NCBI RefSeq assembly: GCF_029892485.1
Contig: NZ_JARXVG010000012.1
Location: 124,001-188,000 of the forward strand
DNA: 64,000 bases
Reading direction: 5' to 3'
From: Variovorax boronicumulans
GTDB taxonomy: Bacteria > Pseudomonadota > Gammaproteobacteria > Burkholderiales > Burkholderiaceae_C
Below the pieces are notes generated by a model. It was not told the origin of the DNA. It saw nothing but the letters and a program-made list of their open reading frames with translations, and did no database searches. Position numbers and translations under genes: made by a program. Positions 19,289 through 28,064 of this stretch are shown here, piece after piece. Within the stretch, counting starts at the first letter, position 1, and each line of letters starts with the position of its first letter.

Positions 19289-19306
19289 GCCGCCCTGCAT
19301 GGCGGC
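19289..19306 (+). promoter_or_regulatory. Leader hairpin before the MFS gene
   Basis: GCCGCC (19289-19294), loop CTGCAT, GGCGGC (19301-19306): a perfect 6-bp stem ending nine bases before the ATG at 19316. It could mask the ribosome-binding region or simply be GC-rich chance. Confidence 0.25.
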
Positions 19307-19315
19307 AAAGCCACC

Positions 19316-20650
19316 ATGAGCGCAGTCACGCCCACTCAAGGAGGCCAAACGGCCTCTTCGTCTTCTCCACCGCACTACACCGCCGAAGAGAAACGGCACC
19401 GCATCTTCGCCATCATGGCGGCCTCGTCGGGCAACCTGGTCGAGTGGTTCGACTTCTACGTGTATGCGTTCTCGGCGCTGTATTTCGCGCCGGCGTTCTT
19501 CCCCAAGTCGGACCCCACCGCGCAGCTGCTCAACACCGCTGGCGTGTTCGCGGCCGGCTTCCTCATGCGGCCCATCGGCGGCTGGCTCTTCGGCCGCGTG
19601 GCCGACAAGCTCGGACGCAAGACCTCGATGCTGATCTCGGTGACGATGATGTGCGCGGGCTCGCTGGTCATCGCCTGCCTGCCGACCTATGCACAGATCG
19701 GTGCCTGGGCGCCGTTCCTGCTGCTGGTGTGCCGGCTGTTCCAGGGCCTGTCGGTGGGTGGCGAATATGGCACCACGGCCACCTACATGAGCGAGGTGGC
19801 GCTGCGTGGCCAGCGCGGTTTCTTCTCGTCGTTCCAGTACGTCACGCTGATCGGCGGACAGCTGCTTGCGGTGCTCGTCATCGTGGTGCTCGAGCAGTTG
19901 CTGACGGAGGCCGAACTCAAGTCATGGGGCTGGCGCATTCCCTTCGTGATCGGCGCCGTCGCCGCCGTGGTCGCACTGCTGCTGCGCCGCACGCTGCATG
20001 AAACGCAGAGCGCCGAAGCCAAGGCCAACAAGGAAGCCGGCAGCATGGCCGGGCTCTTCAAGCACCACACGCCGGCGTTCCTCACGGTGTTGGGCTACAC
20101 GGCCGGCGGCTCGCTGATCTTCTACACCTTCACCACCTACATGCAGAAGTACCTGGTGAACACGGTGCATCTGCCGATCAAGACCGCGAGCTATGTGATG
20201 ACCGGCGCGCTGTTCGTCTACATGTGCATGCAGCCGGTGTTCGGCGCGCTGTCGGACCGCATCGGGCGACGGACCAACATGCTGCTGTTCGGTGGACTTG
20301 GTGCGCTCGCCACCGTGCCGATCCTGACGGCACTGCAATACACGACGAGCCCCGTGCTGGCCTTCGTGCTGATCATCGCGGCGCTGGCGATCGTGAGCTT
20401 CTACACCTCGATCAGCGGGATCGTGAAGGCCGAGATGTTTCCACCGGAAGTGCGGGCCCTGGGTGTTGGCCTGGCCTACGCCGTGGCCAACGCGATCTTC
20501 GGTGGGTCGGCTGAATACGTGGCGCTGGGGCTCAAGTCACTTGGCCATGAGTCGGCGTTCTTCTGGTACGTGAGCGGGATGATGGTGATTGCGTTCCTCG
20601 TCAGCTTGCGCCTTCCAAGACAGGCGAGCTACCTGCATCACGATCATTGA
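19316..20650 (+). CDS. MFS transporter, metabolite:H+ symporter (KgtP-like)
   Basis: A 444-aa, 12-span carrier of the MHS subfamily, which imports 2-oxoglutarate, citrate, proline/betaine or similar solutes with protons. The first span region SSGNLVEWFDFYVYAFSALY is diagnostic, as are GRVADKLGRKTSM in the 2-3 loop, the GLSVGGEYG motif, and LSDRIGRR in the second half. The closest family resemblance is to alpha-ketoglutarate permeases, but the substrate is inferred only. The end overlaps by 7 bases a degraded TetR-like gene on the other strand. Confidence 0.87.
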   Translation: MSAVTPTQGGQTASSSSPPHYTAEEKRHRIFAIMAASSGNLVEWFDFYVYAFSALYFAPAFFPKSDPTAQLLNTAGVFAAGFLMRPIGGWLFGRVADKLGRKTSMLISVTMMCAGSLVIACLPTYAQIGAWAPFLLLVCRLFQGLSVGGEYGTTATYMSEVALRGQRGFFSSFQYVTLIGGQLLAVLVIVVLEQLLTEAELKSWGWRIPFVIGAVAAVVALLLRRTLHETQSAEAKANKEAGSMAGLFKHHTPAFLTVLGYTAGGSLIFYTFTTYMQKYLVNTVHLPIKTASYVMTGALFVYMCMQPVFGALSDRIGRRTNMLLFGGLGALATVPILTALQYTTSPVLAFVLIIAALAIVSFYTSISGIVKAEMFPPEVRALGVGLAYAVANAIFGGSAEYVALGLKSLGHESAFFWYVSGMMVIAFLVSLRLPRQASYLHHDH

Positions 20651-21122
20651 CGGGTGGGGCGTCTCTGGAGGCTCTCCATGTAGACGCGGAACATGTCGGC
20701 CATCGAGTCCGCCCAGGCCTCGATCTGGGCGTCGGTTCGAGGGCTTTCTGAAAACTCTTTCCTTACCGCGCTGAGCGTCGCCACGATGAGGTCGCCCGCC
20801 ATGGCACGCGTGGCATCGAAAGCCGCTGGCAGGGCCTCTGCCATGAACACGCGAACGATTTCCTCGCCGTCGGCGCGCACTTCCTGTGCCTCGGGTGCAT
20901 CGCGATAGAACGGCGCGGCGTCACCCGGCGCCGTTCGTACCTCTGCTTCCTCGCACTCTGAGCGAATGAAGGCATGCGTGAGCATGCGCAGGCGCTCCAG
21001 CGCGGAGCCGCTGCGTGTCCCCGAGGATGCCGCGCATCATTTCCGTGGTCTGCCGCCATTCGTCGCTCTGCAGGCGGAACGATGTGGTTGGGCTGAGGCT
21101 GTAGTGCGAGCCGGGATCGAAT
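20644..21122 (-). pseudogene. Degraded TetR-type regulator C-terminal region
   Basis: The downstream part reads like a TetR C-terminal domain: LERLRMLTHAFIRSECEEAE, a run around GDAAPFYRDAPEAQEV, and MADMFRVYMESLQRR at the end. The upstream part, WRQTTEMMRGILGDT, belongs to the same type of domain but is in another frame, shifted near 21019-21026. No N-terminal helix-turn-helix is present, because the rhaM-type gene starts the preceding sequence. One frameshift plus 5' truncation indicates a remnant. The 113-aa open frame beginning 20985 is probably not functional. Confidence 0.5.
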
Positions 21123-21452
21123 CTAGAAGCAGAAGATCCGATCCATGGCCACCCACTTCTCCCCTTCAGGCGTCCAAGGCGTAGGCGCCTGAAACTTCCA
21201 CATCAACTCCTCCCACGCCCGAATCTTCGGATCGCCCCGCGTCGCAGCCGCCATCGCCTCCGCGTCATACCGCGCATCGTCCGTCTCCATCAGCATCACC
21301 ATGCGCGTGCCGAGCCTATAGATCTCCATCCCCGTCACGCCATGCGCATGCAGGTGCGCGCGCACCTCGGGCCAGATGTTGCGGTGATGCGCCTCGTACT
21401 CCGCGATCAGCGCCGGGTCGTCTTTCAGGTCGAGGGCAAGGCAGTGGCGCAT
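21123..21452 (-). CDS. L-rhamnose/L-fucose mutarotase family protein
   Basis: A 109-aa cytoplasmic protein of the RhaM family, which interconverts alpha and beta anomers of 6-deoxy sugars. Markers are MRHCLALDLKDDP at the N-terminus, YEAHHRNIWPEV with the conserved His, MEIYRLGTRMVMLMETDD, and a C-terminal pair of aromatic motifs (WEELMWKFQ and MDRIFCF). Last gene of the fucose operon, 34 bases after the fucose dehydrogenase. The context makes L-fucose the likely substrate even though the family is named for rhamnose. Confidence 0.86.
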   Translation of the reverse strand: MRHCLALDLKDDPALIAEYEAHHRNIWPEVRAHLHAHGVTGMEIYRLGTRMVMLMETDDARYDAEAMAAATRGDPKIRAWEELMWKFQAPTPWTPEGEKWVAMDRIFCF

Positions 21453-21486
21453 GGGTCGTTCAATCCAGAATCGTTGAGAGAAAAGA

Positions 21487-22266
21487 TCAGGTCAACGCCC
21501 GATCCAGGTGCGTATACCCGCCGTCCACGAACACCCACTGCCCCGTCGTGTGCGAAGACGCCTTGTCGGAAAGCAGGAACACCACGGCGTTCGCAATCTC
21601 CTGCGATGTCGTCATCCGCCGTCCCAACGGGATCTTGTCGGTGATGGTGGCGAGCTTGCGGTCGGGCTCGTCGAAGGCTGAGATCCAGCGCTGGTACAGC
21701 GGCGTCATCACCTCGGCAGGAATCACCGCATTGACGCGCACGCCGTCCTCCAGCAACGAAGCGGCCCATTCGCGCGTCAGCGACAGCTGCGCGCCCTTGG
21801 CCGCCGTGTAGCCGCTGGTGTTGCCCTGCCCGGTCACCGCGGTCTTCGACGAGATGTTGACGATGGCGCCCCGGCTGGCCTTCAGATGGGGCAAGCTGAA
21901 ATGCGCCATCACATAGCAATGCACGAGGTTGCGTTCGAGCGATGCGACGAAAGCCTCGCGCCCTGCTTCGAGCCCCACGCTGTCGTTCACCCCCGCGTTG
22001 TTGACCAGCCCGTCGATGCGCCCGAACTCCGCGACGGTGCTTTCGATGGCCTTGGCGCAAGCCGCCTCTTCCATCAGTTCAACCTGGAGAAACCGCGCCT
22101 GCGGCTGCAGCCCGCGCAGCTCTTCCTCGAACGCGGCATCCAGCGGGTTCTTGCCGCAGATCACCGGCACGGCCCCTTCACGCGCGAGCGTGAGCGAGAT
22201 GGCCGCGCCGATGCCGCTGCCGCCACCGGTGACGAGCACGACCTTGTCCTTCAAATCGAGATCCAT
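21487..22266 (-). CDS. SDR family L-fucose dehydrogenase
   Basis: A 259-aa classical SDR with intact motifs: TGGGSGIG, NNAG, catalytic serine in VNISSKTAVTG and YTAAK. The sequence fits the L-fucose dehydrogenase group described in Burkholderia, including the N-terminal MDLDLKDKVVLVTGG, LERNLVHCYVMAHF and the C-terminal FVDGGYTHLDRAL. It would oxidise L-fucose at C1 to L-fucono-lactone using NAD(P), the first step of the non-phosphorylative pathway. Start ATG 22266 is set by homology. Same operon as the lactonase and dehydratase. Confidence 0.85.
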   Translation of the reverse strand: MDLDLKDKVVLVTGGGSGIGAAISLTLAREGAVPVICGKNPLDAAFEEELRGLQPQARFLQVELMEEAACAKAIESTVAEFGRIDGLVNNAGVNDSVGLEAGREAFVASLERNLVHCYVMAHFSLPHLKASRGAIVNISSKTAVTGQGNTSGYTAAKGAQLSLTREWAASLLEDGVRVNAVIPAEVMTPLYQRWISAFDEPDRKLATITDKIPLGRRMTTSQEIANAVVFLLSDKASSHTTGQWVFVDGGYTHLDRALT

Positions 22267-22301
22267 GACTGCGCGATGCCTTTCCTTGTCTCTTCTTCCA
22301 T

Positions 22302-23582
22302 CTACCCGCGAAAGCGATAACGCTCGAGCGACTCGGGCTTCATCGTGATCGAGAAGCCCGCCCCCGTAGGCGGCATGTACGCCGCATCGCGGATCTCGCA
22401 AGGCTCCACGAAGTGCTCGTGCAGGTGGTCCACATACTCGATCACCCGGCCTTCGCGCGTGCCCGAGATGCAGAGGTAATCGATCATCGACAGATGCTGC
22501 ACGTACTCGCACAGCCCCACGCCTCCCGCGTGCGGGCACACGGGCAGCTTGTACTTCGCGGCCATCAGCATCACCGCGAGGATCTCGTTCACACCGCCGA
22601 GCCGGCATGAGTCGATCTGCACCACGTCGATGGCGCCGCGCATGATGAACTGCTTGAACATGATGCGGTTCTGGCACATCTCGCCCGTGGCCACCTTCAC
22701 CACCGGTGCAATGCCTTCGCGGATCTTGCGGTGGCCTTCCACGTCGTCGGGGCTCGTGGGTTCCTCGATGAACCAGGGCTTGGCGAATGCAAGCTGCCGC
22801 ACCCAGTCGATGGCCTGGTCGACCTCCCACACCTGGTTGGCATCGATCATCAGATGGCGATCGGGCCCGAGCACCTCGCGCGCCACTCTCAGGCGGCGGA
22901 TGTCGTCCTGCAGGTCGCGCCCCACCTTGAGCTTGATGTGGTTGAAGCCCGCATCGACCGCCTCCTGCGCCAGGTGCCGCAGCTTCTCGTCGGAGTAGCC
23001 AAGCCAGCCGGCCGAGGTGGTGTAGCAGGGGTAGCCCTCGGCCTGCAGCGTCGCGACACGCTCGGCCTTGCCTACGGCGGCATCGCGCAGCAACACCGAC
23101 GCCTCTTCGGGCGTGATGCAGTCGGTGATGTAGCGAAAGTCGATGCAGCGCACCAGTTCCTCGGGGCTCATGTCCGCCACCAATTGCCACACCGGCTTGC
23201 CTTCGGACTTGGCCCACAGGTCCCACATCGCATTGACCACCGCGCCGGTCGCCAGGTGGATCGCACCCTTGTCGGGCCCGATCCAGCGCAGCTGGCTGTC
23301 GGAGGTGATGTGCCGCCAGAAGCGGCCCATGTCCTCGGCCACCCACTGCAGGTCGAGCCCGACGACCAGATGACGCATCGCCTCGATGGCCGCGCAGCAG
23401 ATCTCGTTGCCGCGGCCGATGGTGAAGGTCAGGCCGTGGCCTTCGAGCCCCGGCTGGTCGGTCTCCAGCACGACGTACGCCGCGGAGTAGTCCGGGTCGG
23501 GGTTCATCGCGTCGGAGCCGTCGAGCTGCTGCGAGGTGGGAAAGCGCACGTCCAGTACGCGCATGGATCGAACGATGGTCAT
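22302..23582 (-). CDS. L-fuconate dehydratase
   Basis: A 426-aa enolase-superfamily enzyme dehydrating L-fuconate to 2-keto-3-deoxy-L-fuconate. Catalytic residues are in place: the KxK pair K217/K219, metal ligands D247, E273 or E274, and E301, and the His351 general base in PHAGGVG. Length and the TTSAGWLGYSDEKLR segment match the characterised Xanthomonas enzyme. It lies between the fucose dehydrogenase and the sugar-binding protein genes, 24 bases downstream of the latter. Confidence 0.92.
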   Translation of the reverse strand: MTIVRSMRVLDVRFPTSQQLDGSDAMNPDPDYSAAYVVLETDQPGLEGHGLTFTIGRGNEICCAAIEAMRHLVVGLDLQWVAEDMGRFWRHITSDSQLRWIGPDKGAIHLATGAVVNAMWDLWAKSEGKPVWQLVADMSPEELVRCIDFRYITDCITPEEASVLLRDAAVGKAERVATLQAEGYPCYTTSAGWLGYSDEKLRHLAQEAVDAGFNHIKLKVGRDLQDDIRRLRVAREVLGPDRHLMIDANQVWEVDQAIDWVRQLAFAKPWFIEEPTSPDDVEGHRKIREGIAPVVKVATGEMCQNRIMFKQFIMRGAIDVVQIDSCRLGGVNEILAVMLMAAKYKLPVCPHAGGVGLCEYVQHLSMIDYLCISGTREGRVIEYVDHLHEHFVEPCEIRDAAYMPPTGAGFSITMKPESLERYRFRG

Positions 23583-23606
23583 GAACAGGCTCTTCGGCGA
23601 AAGGGA

Positions 23607-24560
23607 TCAGTCGTACAGAACAGCGGCGATCTTCGGATCGGCGATGTTGGTCTTGTCGTACCAGAAGAAGCCCGTGTCCACGATCTTGGGCAGCTTCTCG
23701 CCCTTGATCGCCTTGACCGCCATCTCCACGGTCTTGTAGCCCATGCCCACCGGGTTCTGCGTGATCGCGCCGGCCATGCTGCCGTCGAGGATCGCGTTCT
23801 TCTGCTGCTTGCCGGAGTCGTAGCCGATGATCACGACCTTGCCGTTGCGCTTCATCTCCTTCACGCCGTTGACCACGCCGATGGCGGAGCCCTCGTTGGC
23901 GCCGAAGATGCCCTTGAGGTTCGGCGAGGCCTGCAATATCGACTTGGTGATCTCGGTCGACTTCAGCTGGTCGCCGCCGCCGTACTGCACGCTCACGATC
24001 TTGATGTTCGGGTAGGTCGACTTGATGCGGTTCACGAACCCATCGCGCCGGTCCACGCCCGTGCGGCTGGTCTGGTCGTGCACCACCAGCGCGACCTCGC
24101 CCGACTTGCCGATCAGCTCGGCCATCTTGTCGGCGGCGAGTGCGGCAGCCGCCTTGTTGTCGGTCGTGGTGGTGGTCGCGGGAATGTCGCTATCCACGCC
24201 GGAGTCGAACGCGACCACCGGGATCTTCGCGGCCTGCGCCTTCTTCAGGAGCGGAATGGCGGCTTGGCTATCAAGTGCAGCAAAGCCGATGGCCTGCGGC
24301 TTTTTGGCCAGCGCGGCGGAGAGCATGTCGATCTGCTTGTCGATCATCGCCTCCGACTCGGGGCCTTCGAAGGTGACCTTGACCTTCAGGTCTTTCGCAG
24401 CCTGTTCGGCGCCCGATTTCACGGCCTGCCAGAACTGATGCTGGAAGCCCTTGGACACGAGCGGAATGTAGATCTCCTGCGCCTGCTGCGCCTGCGCGAA
24501 GCCCGACAGGCCGATGAGGGCCGCGCCGAGTGCGGTGGTGACTGCTCTTCGTTGAATCAT
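23607..24560 (-). CDS. Sugar ABC transporter substrate-binding protein
   Basis: A 317-aa periplasmic binding protein of the ribose/galactose type (peripla_BP_4), with a signal peptide (about 1-24, ending AQA). Family features are IYIPLVSKGFQHQFWQAV, IGFAALDSQAAIPLL, VVAFDSGVDSD, and GIFGANEGSAIGV. The start ATG at 24560 has an AGGAGA site. With the adjacent permease and double ATPase it forms a CUT2-class importer; L-fucose is the likely ligand because all enzymes of the operon act on that sugar. Confidence 0.92.
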   Translation of the reverse strand: MIQRRAVTTALGAALIGLSGFAQAQQAQEIYIPLVSKGFQHQFWQAVKSGAEQAAKDLKVKVTFEGPESEAMIDKQIDMLSAALAKKPQAIGFAALDSQAAIPLLKKAQAAKIPVVAFDSGVDSDIPATTTTTDNKAAAALAADKMAELIGKSGEVALVVHDQTSRTGVDRRDGFVNRIKSTYPNIKIVSVQYGGGDQLKSTEITKSILQASPNLKGIFGANEGSAIGVVNGVKEMKRNGKVVIIGYDSGKQQKNAILDGSMAGAITQNPVGMGYKTVEMAVKAIKGEKLPKIVDTGFFWYDKTNIADPKIAAVLYD

Positions 24561-24598
24561 GCAAAAGTCTCCTGTGGTTGTAGAAATGGGAATTCGAA

Positions 24599-25627
24599 TC
24601 AGTGCTTGCTGTTGCTGCGGCGGCGCAGGATGTCCGCGTACACCGCCAGGATGATGATCACGCCCGTGATCACCGTCTGCCACTCCTGCGCGACCGAAAG
24701 GATGCGCAGGCCGTTGGTCAGCACGCTCATGATGAAGGCGCCGATGATCGTGCCGACGATGGTGCCGGTGCCTCCGCTGAGCGAGGTGCCGCCAATGACC
24801 ACCGCCGCGATCGCATCGAGCTCGTAGCCCTGCCCGAGCGCCGGCTGCGCGGAGTTCAGGCGCGAGGCGATGAGCAAGCCCGCGATGCCGCAGATGCCGC
24901 CGCTCACCGTGTAGACCACGACCTTCCAGAAATCGGTGTTCACGCCCGAGAGGCGCACCGCCTCCTCGTTGCTGCCGAGCGCAAAGGTGTAGCGCCCGAG
25001 GATGGTCCGGTTGAGCAGGATGCTCGCGGCCACCGCGACCAGGAACAGGATGAGCACTGCGTTCGGAATCGGCAGCGAGGGCACGAGGTCGCCGATCAGC
25101 GAATCCTGCGAGATGGCGGTGAAGCCCGGCGTGTCGTTGAAGTAGATCGGCTTGGTGCCCGAGATCACCAGCGACAGGCCCTTGAGCAGCATCATCATGC
25201 CCAGCGTGGCGATGAACGGCGGGACCTTGAGCTTGGCGATCAGCACGCCCGATACGAAGCCGGCCAGCGCGCCGAAGAAGATCGCGGCCGCGATGCCCAG
25301 CGCCAGCGGCATGCCCATGTAGGTGAGCACCACGCCGGCCATGACGGCGCAGAAGGTCATGAGCGTGCCCACCGACAGGTCGATGCCCGCCGTGATGATG
25401 ACGAAGGTGCAGGCGATGGCCAGCACGCCGTTCACCGCGGTCGACTGCAGGATGCTCACGAGGTTGTCGGTCTGCAGGAACTGGGGCGAGGCGAAGCTGA
25501 AGAACACCATCAGCGCGATGAGGCTGGCGAAGGCCAGCAGCTTCTGCCGCGTGGCGGGCCGGAACAGCCGCGCCTTCAGCGAGAAACCGGGTGTGGCGGC
25601 GGCGGTGGTGGCAGTGGGGGTGGTCAA
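24599..25627 (-). CDS. Sugar ABC transporter permease (RbsC-like)
   Basis: A 342-aa inner-membrane permease of the CUT2 class with about 8-10 spans. Diagnostic strings include TFVIITAGIDLSVGTLM, LKVPPFIATLGMMMLLKGL and GGTSLSGGTGTIVGTIIGA. The best start is a TTG at 25627 with GGAGA about eight bases upstream. The coding frame extends further but without family similarity. A 17-base gap separates it from the ATPase gene. It probably carries L-fucose. Confidence 0.9.
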   Translation of the reverse strand: MTTPTATTAAATPGFSLKARLFRPATRQKLLAFASLIALMVFFSFASPQFLQTDNLVSILQSTAVNGVLAIACTFVIITAGIDLSVGTLMTFCAVMAGVVLTYMGMPLALGIAAAIFFGALAGFVSGVLIAKLKVPPFIATLGMMMLLKGLSLVISGTKPIYFNDTPGFTAISQDSLIGDLVPSLPIPNAVLILFLVAVAASILLNRTILGRYTFALGSNEEAVRLSGVNTDFWKVVVYTVSGGICGIAGLLIASRLNSAQPALGQGYELDAIAAVVIGGTSLSGGTGTIVGTIIGAFIMSVLTNGLRILSVAQEWQTVITGVIIILAVYADILRRRSNSKH

Positions 25628-25644
25628 GGCGTGGTCTCCAATCG

Positions 25645-27156
25645 TCAAGCGGTGGCTGCAGCTTCGCGCCGGGTGGCGAGCTGCATGATCTTTTCCTGCG
25701 AGGCTTCGCGCCCCGCGAGTTCGCCGGTGATGCGGCCTTCGCACATCACCAGCACGCGGTGGCTCACGCGCAATATCTCGGGCAGTTCCGAAGAGATGAT
25801 CACGATGGCCTTGCCCTCCGCGGCCAGTTCGTTGAGGAGGCGGTAGATCTCGGCCTTGGCGCCCACGTCGATGCCGCGCGTGGGTTCGTCGAAGAAGAGC
25901 ACGCTGCAGTCGCGCAGCAGCCACTTGGCGATGACGATCTTCTGCTGGTTGCCGCCCGAGAGCAGTCGCACCTGCTGGCGCACCGAGGGCGTCTTGATGT
26001 TGAGCTGCTTCACATAGCGCACCCCGGCCGCCTCGATGGCGGCCTGGTCGATGAAGACGCCCATCGACAAAAACTTCTTCATGCTCGGCAGCGCGATGTT
26101 GGTTTCCACGTCCATGCCGGTCGCCAGGCCGAAGTGCTTGCGGTCTTCGGAGAGGTAGCCGATACCGTGCGACACGGCATCTTCGGGCGACCTGATCGAC
26201 ACCTTCTTGCCGCGCACGCGCACCTCGCCCGCATCGATGGGGTCGGCACCGAACACGGCACGCGCGAGCTCGGTGCGGCCCGCGCCCATGAGCCCCGCAA
26301 AGCCCAGGATCTCGCCCCTGCGCAGCACGAAGCTCGCATCGCGCACCATCGAGCCGCGCGTGATGCCGCGGGCCTCCAGCACGATCTCGTTGCCCGCGGT
26401 GTCGGGAAAATCGTTCTCCACTTCGGTAAGCTGGCGGCCCACCATCATGGCGATGAGCGTGTTCATCGGCGTGTCGGCCATCGACACGGTGGCGATGTAC
26501 TGGCCGTCGCGCATCACGGTCACGCGGTCGGCGATGCGCTTGAGTTCATCCATCTTGTGCGAGATGTAGACGATGGCCACGCCCTGCGACCGGAGCTGTC
26601 CGATGATGCGGAACAGGTCGGCCACCTCCTCGTTGTTGAGCGCGGCGGTGGGCTCGTCCATGATGAGCACGCGCGAATCGAACGAGAGCGCCTTGGCGAT
26701 CTCCACCATCTGCTGCTTGGCCACCGTGAGTTCGCCAACCGGCGTGTGCGGATCGAGCCGCAGGTTCATGCGGTCGAAGATGCGCTGCGCTTCCACACGC
26801 ATCGCGTCCTCGTCGATGAAGAAGCCGAAGCGCCCGCGCGGCTCCCGGCCGATGAAGATGTTCTGCGCGGCGCTCAGGTGGTTCATCAGGTTCAGCTCCT
26901 GATGGATGATCCCGATGCCCAGCGCCTGCGCGGCGCGCGGGCTCGCGATGTCCACCGGCTGGCCGTCGATCAGCACGTCGCCTGAGTCCTTGCTGTAGAC
27001 GCCGGCCAGCACTTTCATGAGCGTGGACTTGCCCGCGCCGTTCTCGCCCATGAGCGCATGCACCTCGCCGGGCAGCAGATCGAACTGCGCCCTGTCGAGC
27101 GCGCGCACGCCGGCAAAGGATTTGCACAGGTCGCGGATGGTGACGATGGATGGCAT
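25645..27156 (-). CDS. Sugar ABC transporter ATP-binding protein (RbsA-like, two ABC domains)
   Basis: A 503-aa peripheral ATPase made of two fused ABC domains. Domain 1 has Walker A GENGAGKST, the usual variant signature LTVAKQQ and Walker B LIMDEPTAAL. Domain 2 has the degenerate P-loop GLMGAGRTE expected for this class, a canonical LSGGNQQK and LFFDEPTRGIDVG. It drives the adjacent RbsC-like permease. It starts 7 bases after the lactonase stop, so translation may be coupled. Confidence 0.93.
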   Translation of the reverse strand: MPSIVTIRDLCKSFAGVRALDRAQFDLLPGEVHALMGENGAGKSTLMKVLAGVYSKDSGDVLIDGQPVDIASPRAAQALGIGIIHQELNLMNHLSAAQNIFIGREPRGRFGFFIDEDAMRVEAQRIFDRMNLRLDPHTPVGELTVAKQQMVEIAKALSFDSRVLIMDEPTAALNNEEVADLFRIIGQLRSQGVAIVYISHKMDELKRIADRVTVMRDGQYIATVSMADTPMNTLIAMMVGRQLTEVENDFPDTAGNEIVLEARGITRGSMVRDASFVLRRGEILGFAGLMGAGRTELARAVFGADPIDAGEVRVRGKKVSIRSPEDAVSHGIGYLSEDRKHFGLATGMDVETNIALPSMKKFLSMGVFIDQAAIEAAGVRYVKQLNIKTPSVRQQVRLLSGGNQQKIVIAKWLLRDCSVLFFDEPTRGIDVGAKAEIYRLLNELAAEGKAIVIISSELPEILRVSHRVLVMCEGRITGELAGREASQEKIMQLATRREAAATA

Positions 27157-27163
27157 GGCGCGT

Positions 27164-28039
27164 TCAGTTCGTTGGAAGGCCATAGAAGCGTTGCGCGGTG
27201 CCGCGCCAGAGCTGCGACTGCTCGCCGGCCGACAGGCCGCCGATGCAGGCTTCGCTGACCGCGATCCATCCCGCGTAGTCGCCCGCCAGCGTGAGCACCG
27301 GCCAGTCGCTGCCCCACATGAGGCGCGCGGGGCCGAAGCTTTCGAGCAGCTGATCCCACACCGGGCGCACGGCGCGCACCGCCACATCGACGTCATGGTG
27401 CGCAGCCTGCGGCGCCTCGCCCCAGAGGCCGGAGAACTTGCAGTGCACCTGCGGCAGCGCGGCGATCTCGGCCATCTGCCTGCGCCAGGTCGCGAAGGCC
27501 TCGCCATCGTGTGCGCCGACCGGCGGCTTCGCGGCGTGGTCGATCACCACGGGCAGCTGCGGCCATTCCTTGAGAAAGCGCACCAACGATGAAAGATGCC
27601 GCGGCTTGACCAGGGCATCGAAGCGCAAACCCAGCCGCACCAGCGCCTGGATGGCCTCGGGGCGAGGCATGCGCGCGATCCAGTCGTCGTCGGGCAGGTC
27701 TTGCAGCATCGGCCGCACGCCCTTGAACCTGGGGTTCCGTGCCATGCGTTCGAGCGAAGCCACGGCATCGGGAGCGCTCAGGTCGACCCAGCCGACCACG
27801 CCGCCCACCACGTCGTGTGCGGTGGCCAGTTCGAGCATGAAATCCGTTTCGGCTTCCGAGTCGGCGGCTTGCACAAGCACCGTTCGCTCGACGCCATGCG
27901 CTTGCAGAAGGGGGGCGAGATGCTCGGGGAGGAAGTCGCGCACCAGCGGCGCAAGAGCGGGCACGTCGGCACGCAGCCACGCGTAGTCGCCGCGTGCGGG
28001 TCGCCAGAAATGCTGATGCGAGTCGATGCGCTGTGTCAT
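27164..28039 (-). CDS. Amidohydrolase-family L-fuconolactonase
   Basis: A 291-aa amidohydrolase (PF04909 type) expected to open L-fucono-1,5-lactone to L-fuconate. The metal-binding motif HQHFW is at the N-terminus (residues 8-12). A later GVRPMLQD segment, VVIDHAAKPP, and the C-terminal LMWGSDWPV with a conserved Asp complete the pattern for COG3618 lactonases. It is placed between the ketodeoxyfuconate dehydrogenase and the transporter genes, supplying the step between fucose dehydrogenase and fuconate dehydratase. Confidence 0.87.
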   Translation of the reverse strand: MTQRIDSHQHFWRPARGDYAWLRADVPALAPLVRDFLPEHLAPLLQAHGVERTVLVQAADSEAETDFMLELATAHDVVGGVVGWVDLSAPDAVASLERMARNPRFKGVRPMLQDLPDDDWIARMPRPEAIQALVRLGLRFDALVKPRHLSSLVRFLKEWPQLPVVIDHAAKPPVGAHDGEAFATWRRQMAEIAALPQVHCKFSGLWGEAPQAAHHDVDVAVRAVRPVWDQLLESFGPARLMWGSDWPVLTLAGDYAGWIAVSEACIGGLSAGEQSQLWRGTAQRFYGLPTN

Positions 28040-28064
28040 TCTGCTTGGCACCCTTCGTCTCTCG

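Noticed and set aside
20985..21059. Short open frame on the minus strand near the TetR remnant as a real gene
   Set aside because: It is an alternative frame across the remnant, ending in the same degraded stretch, with no conserved product.
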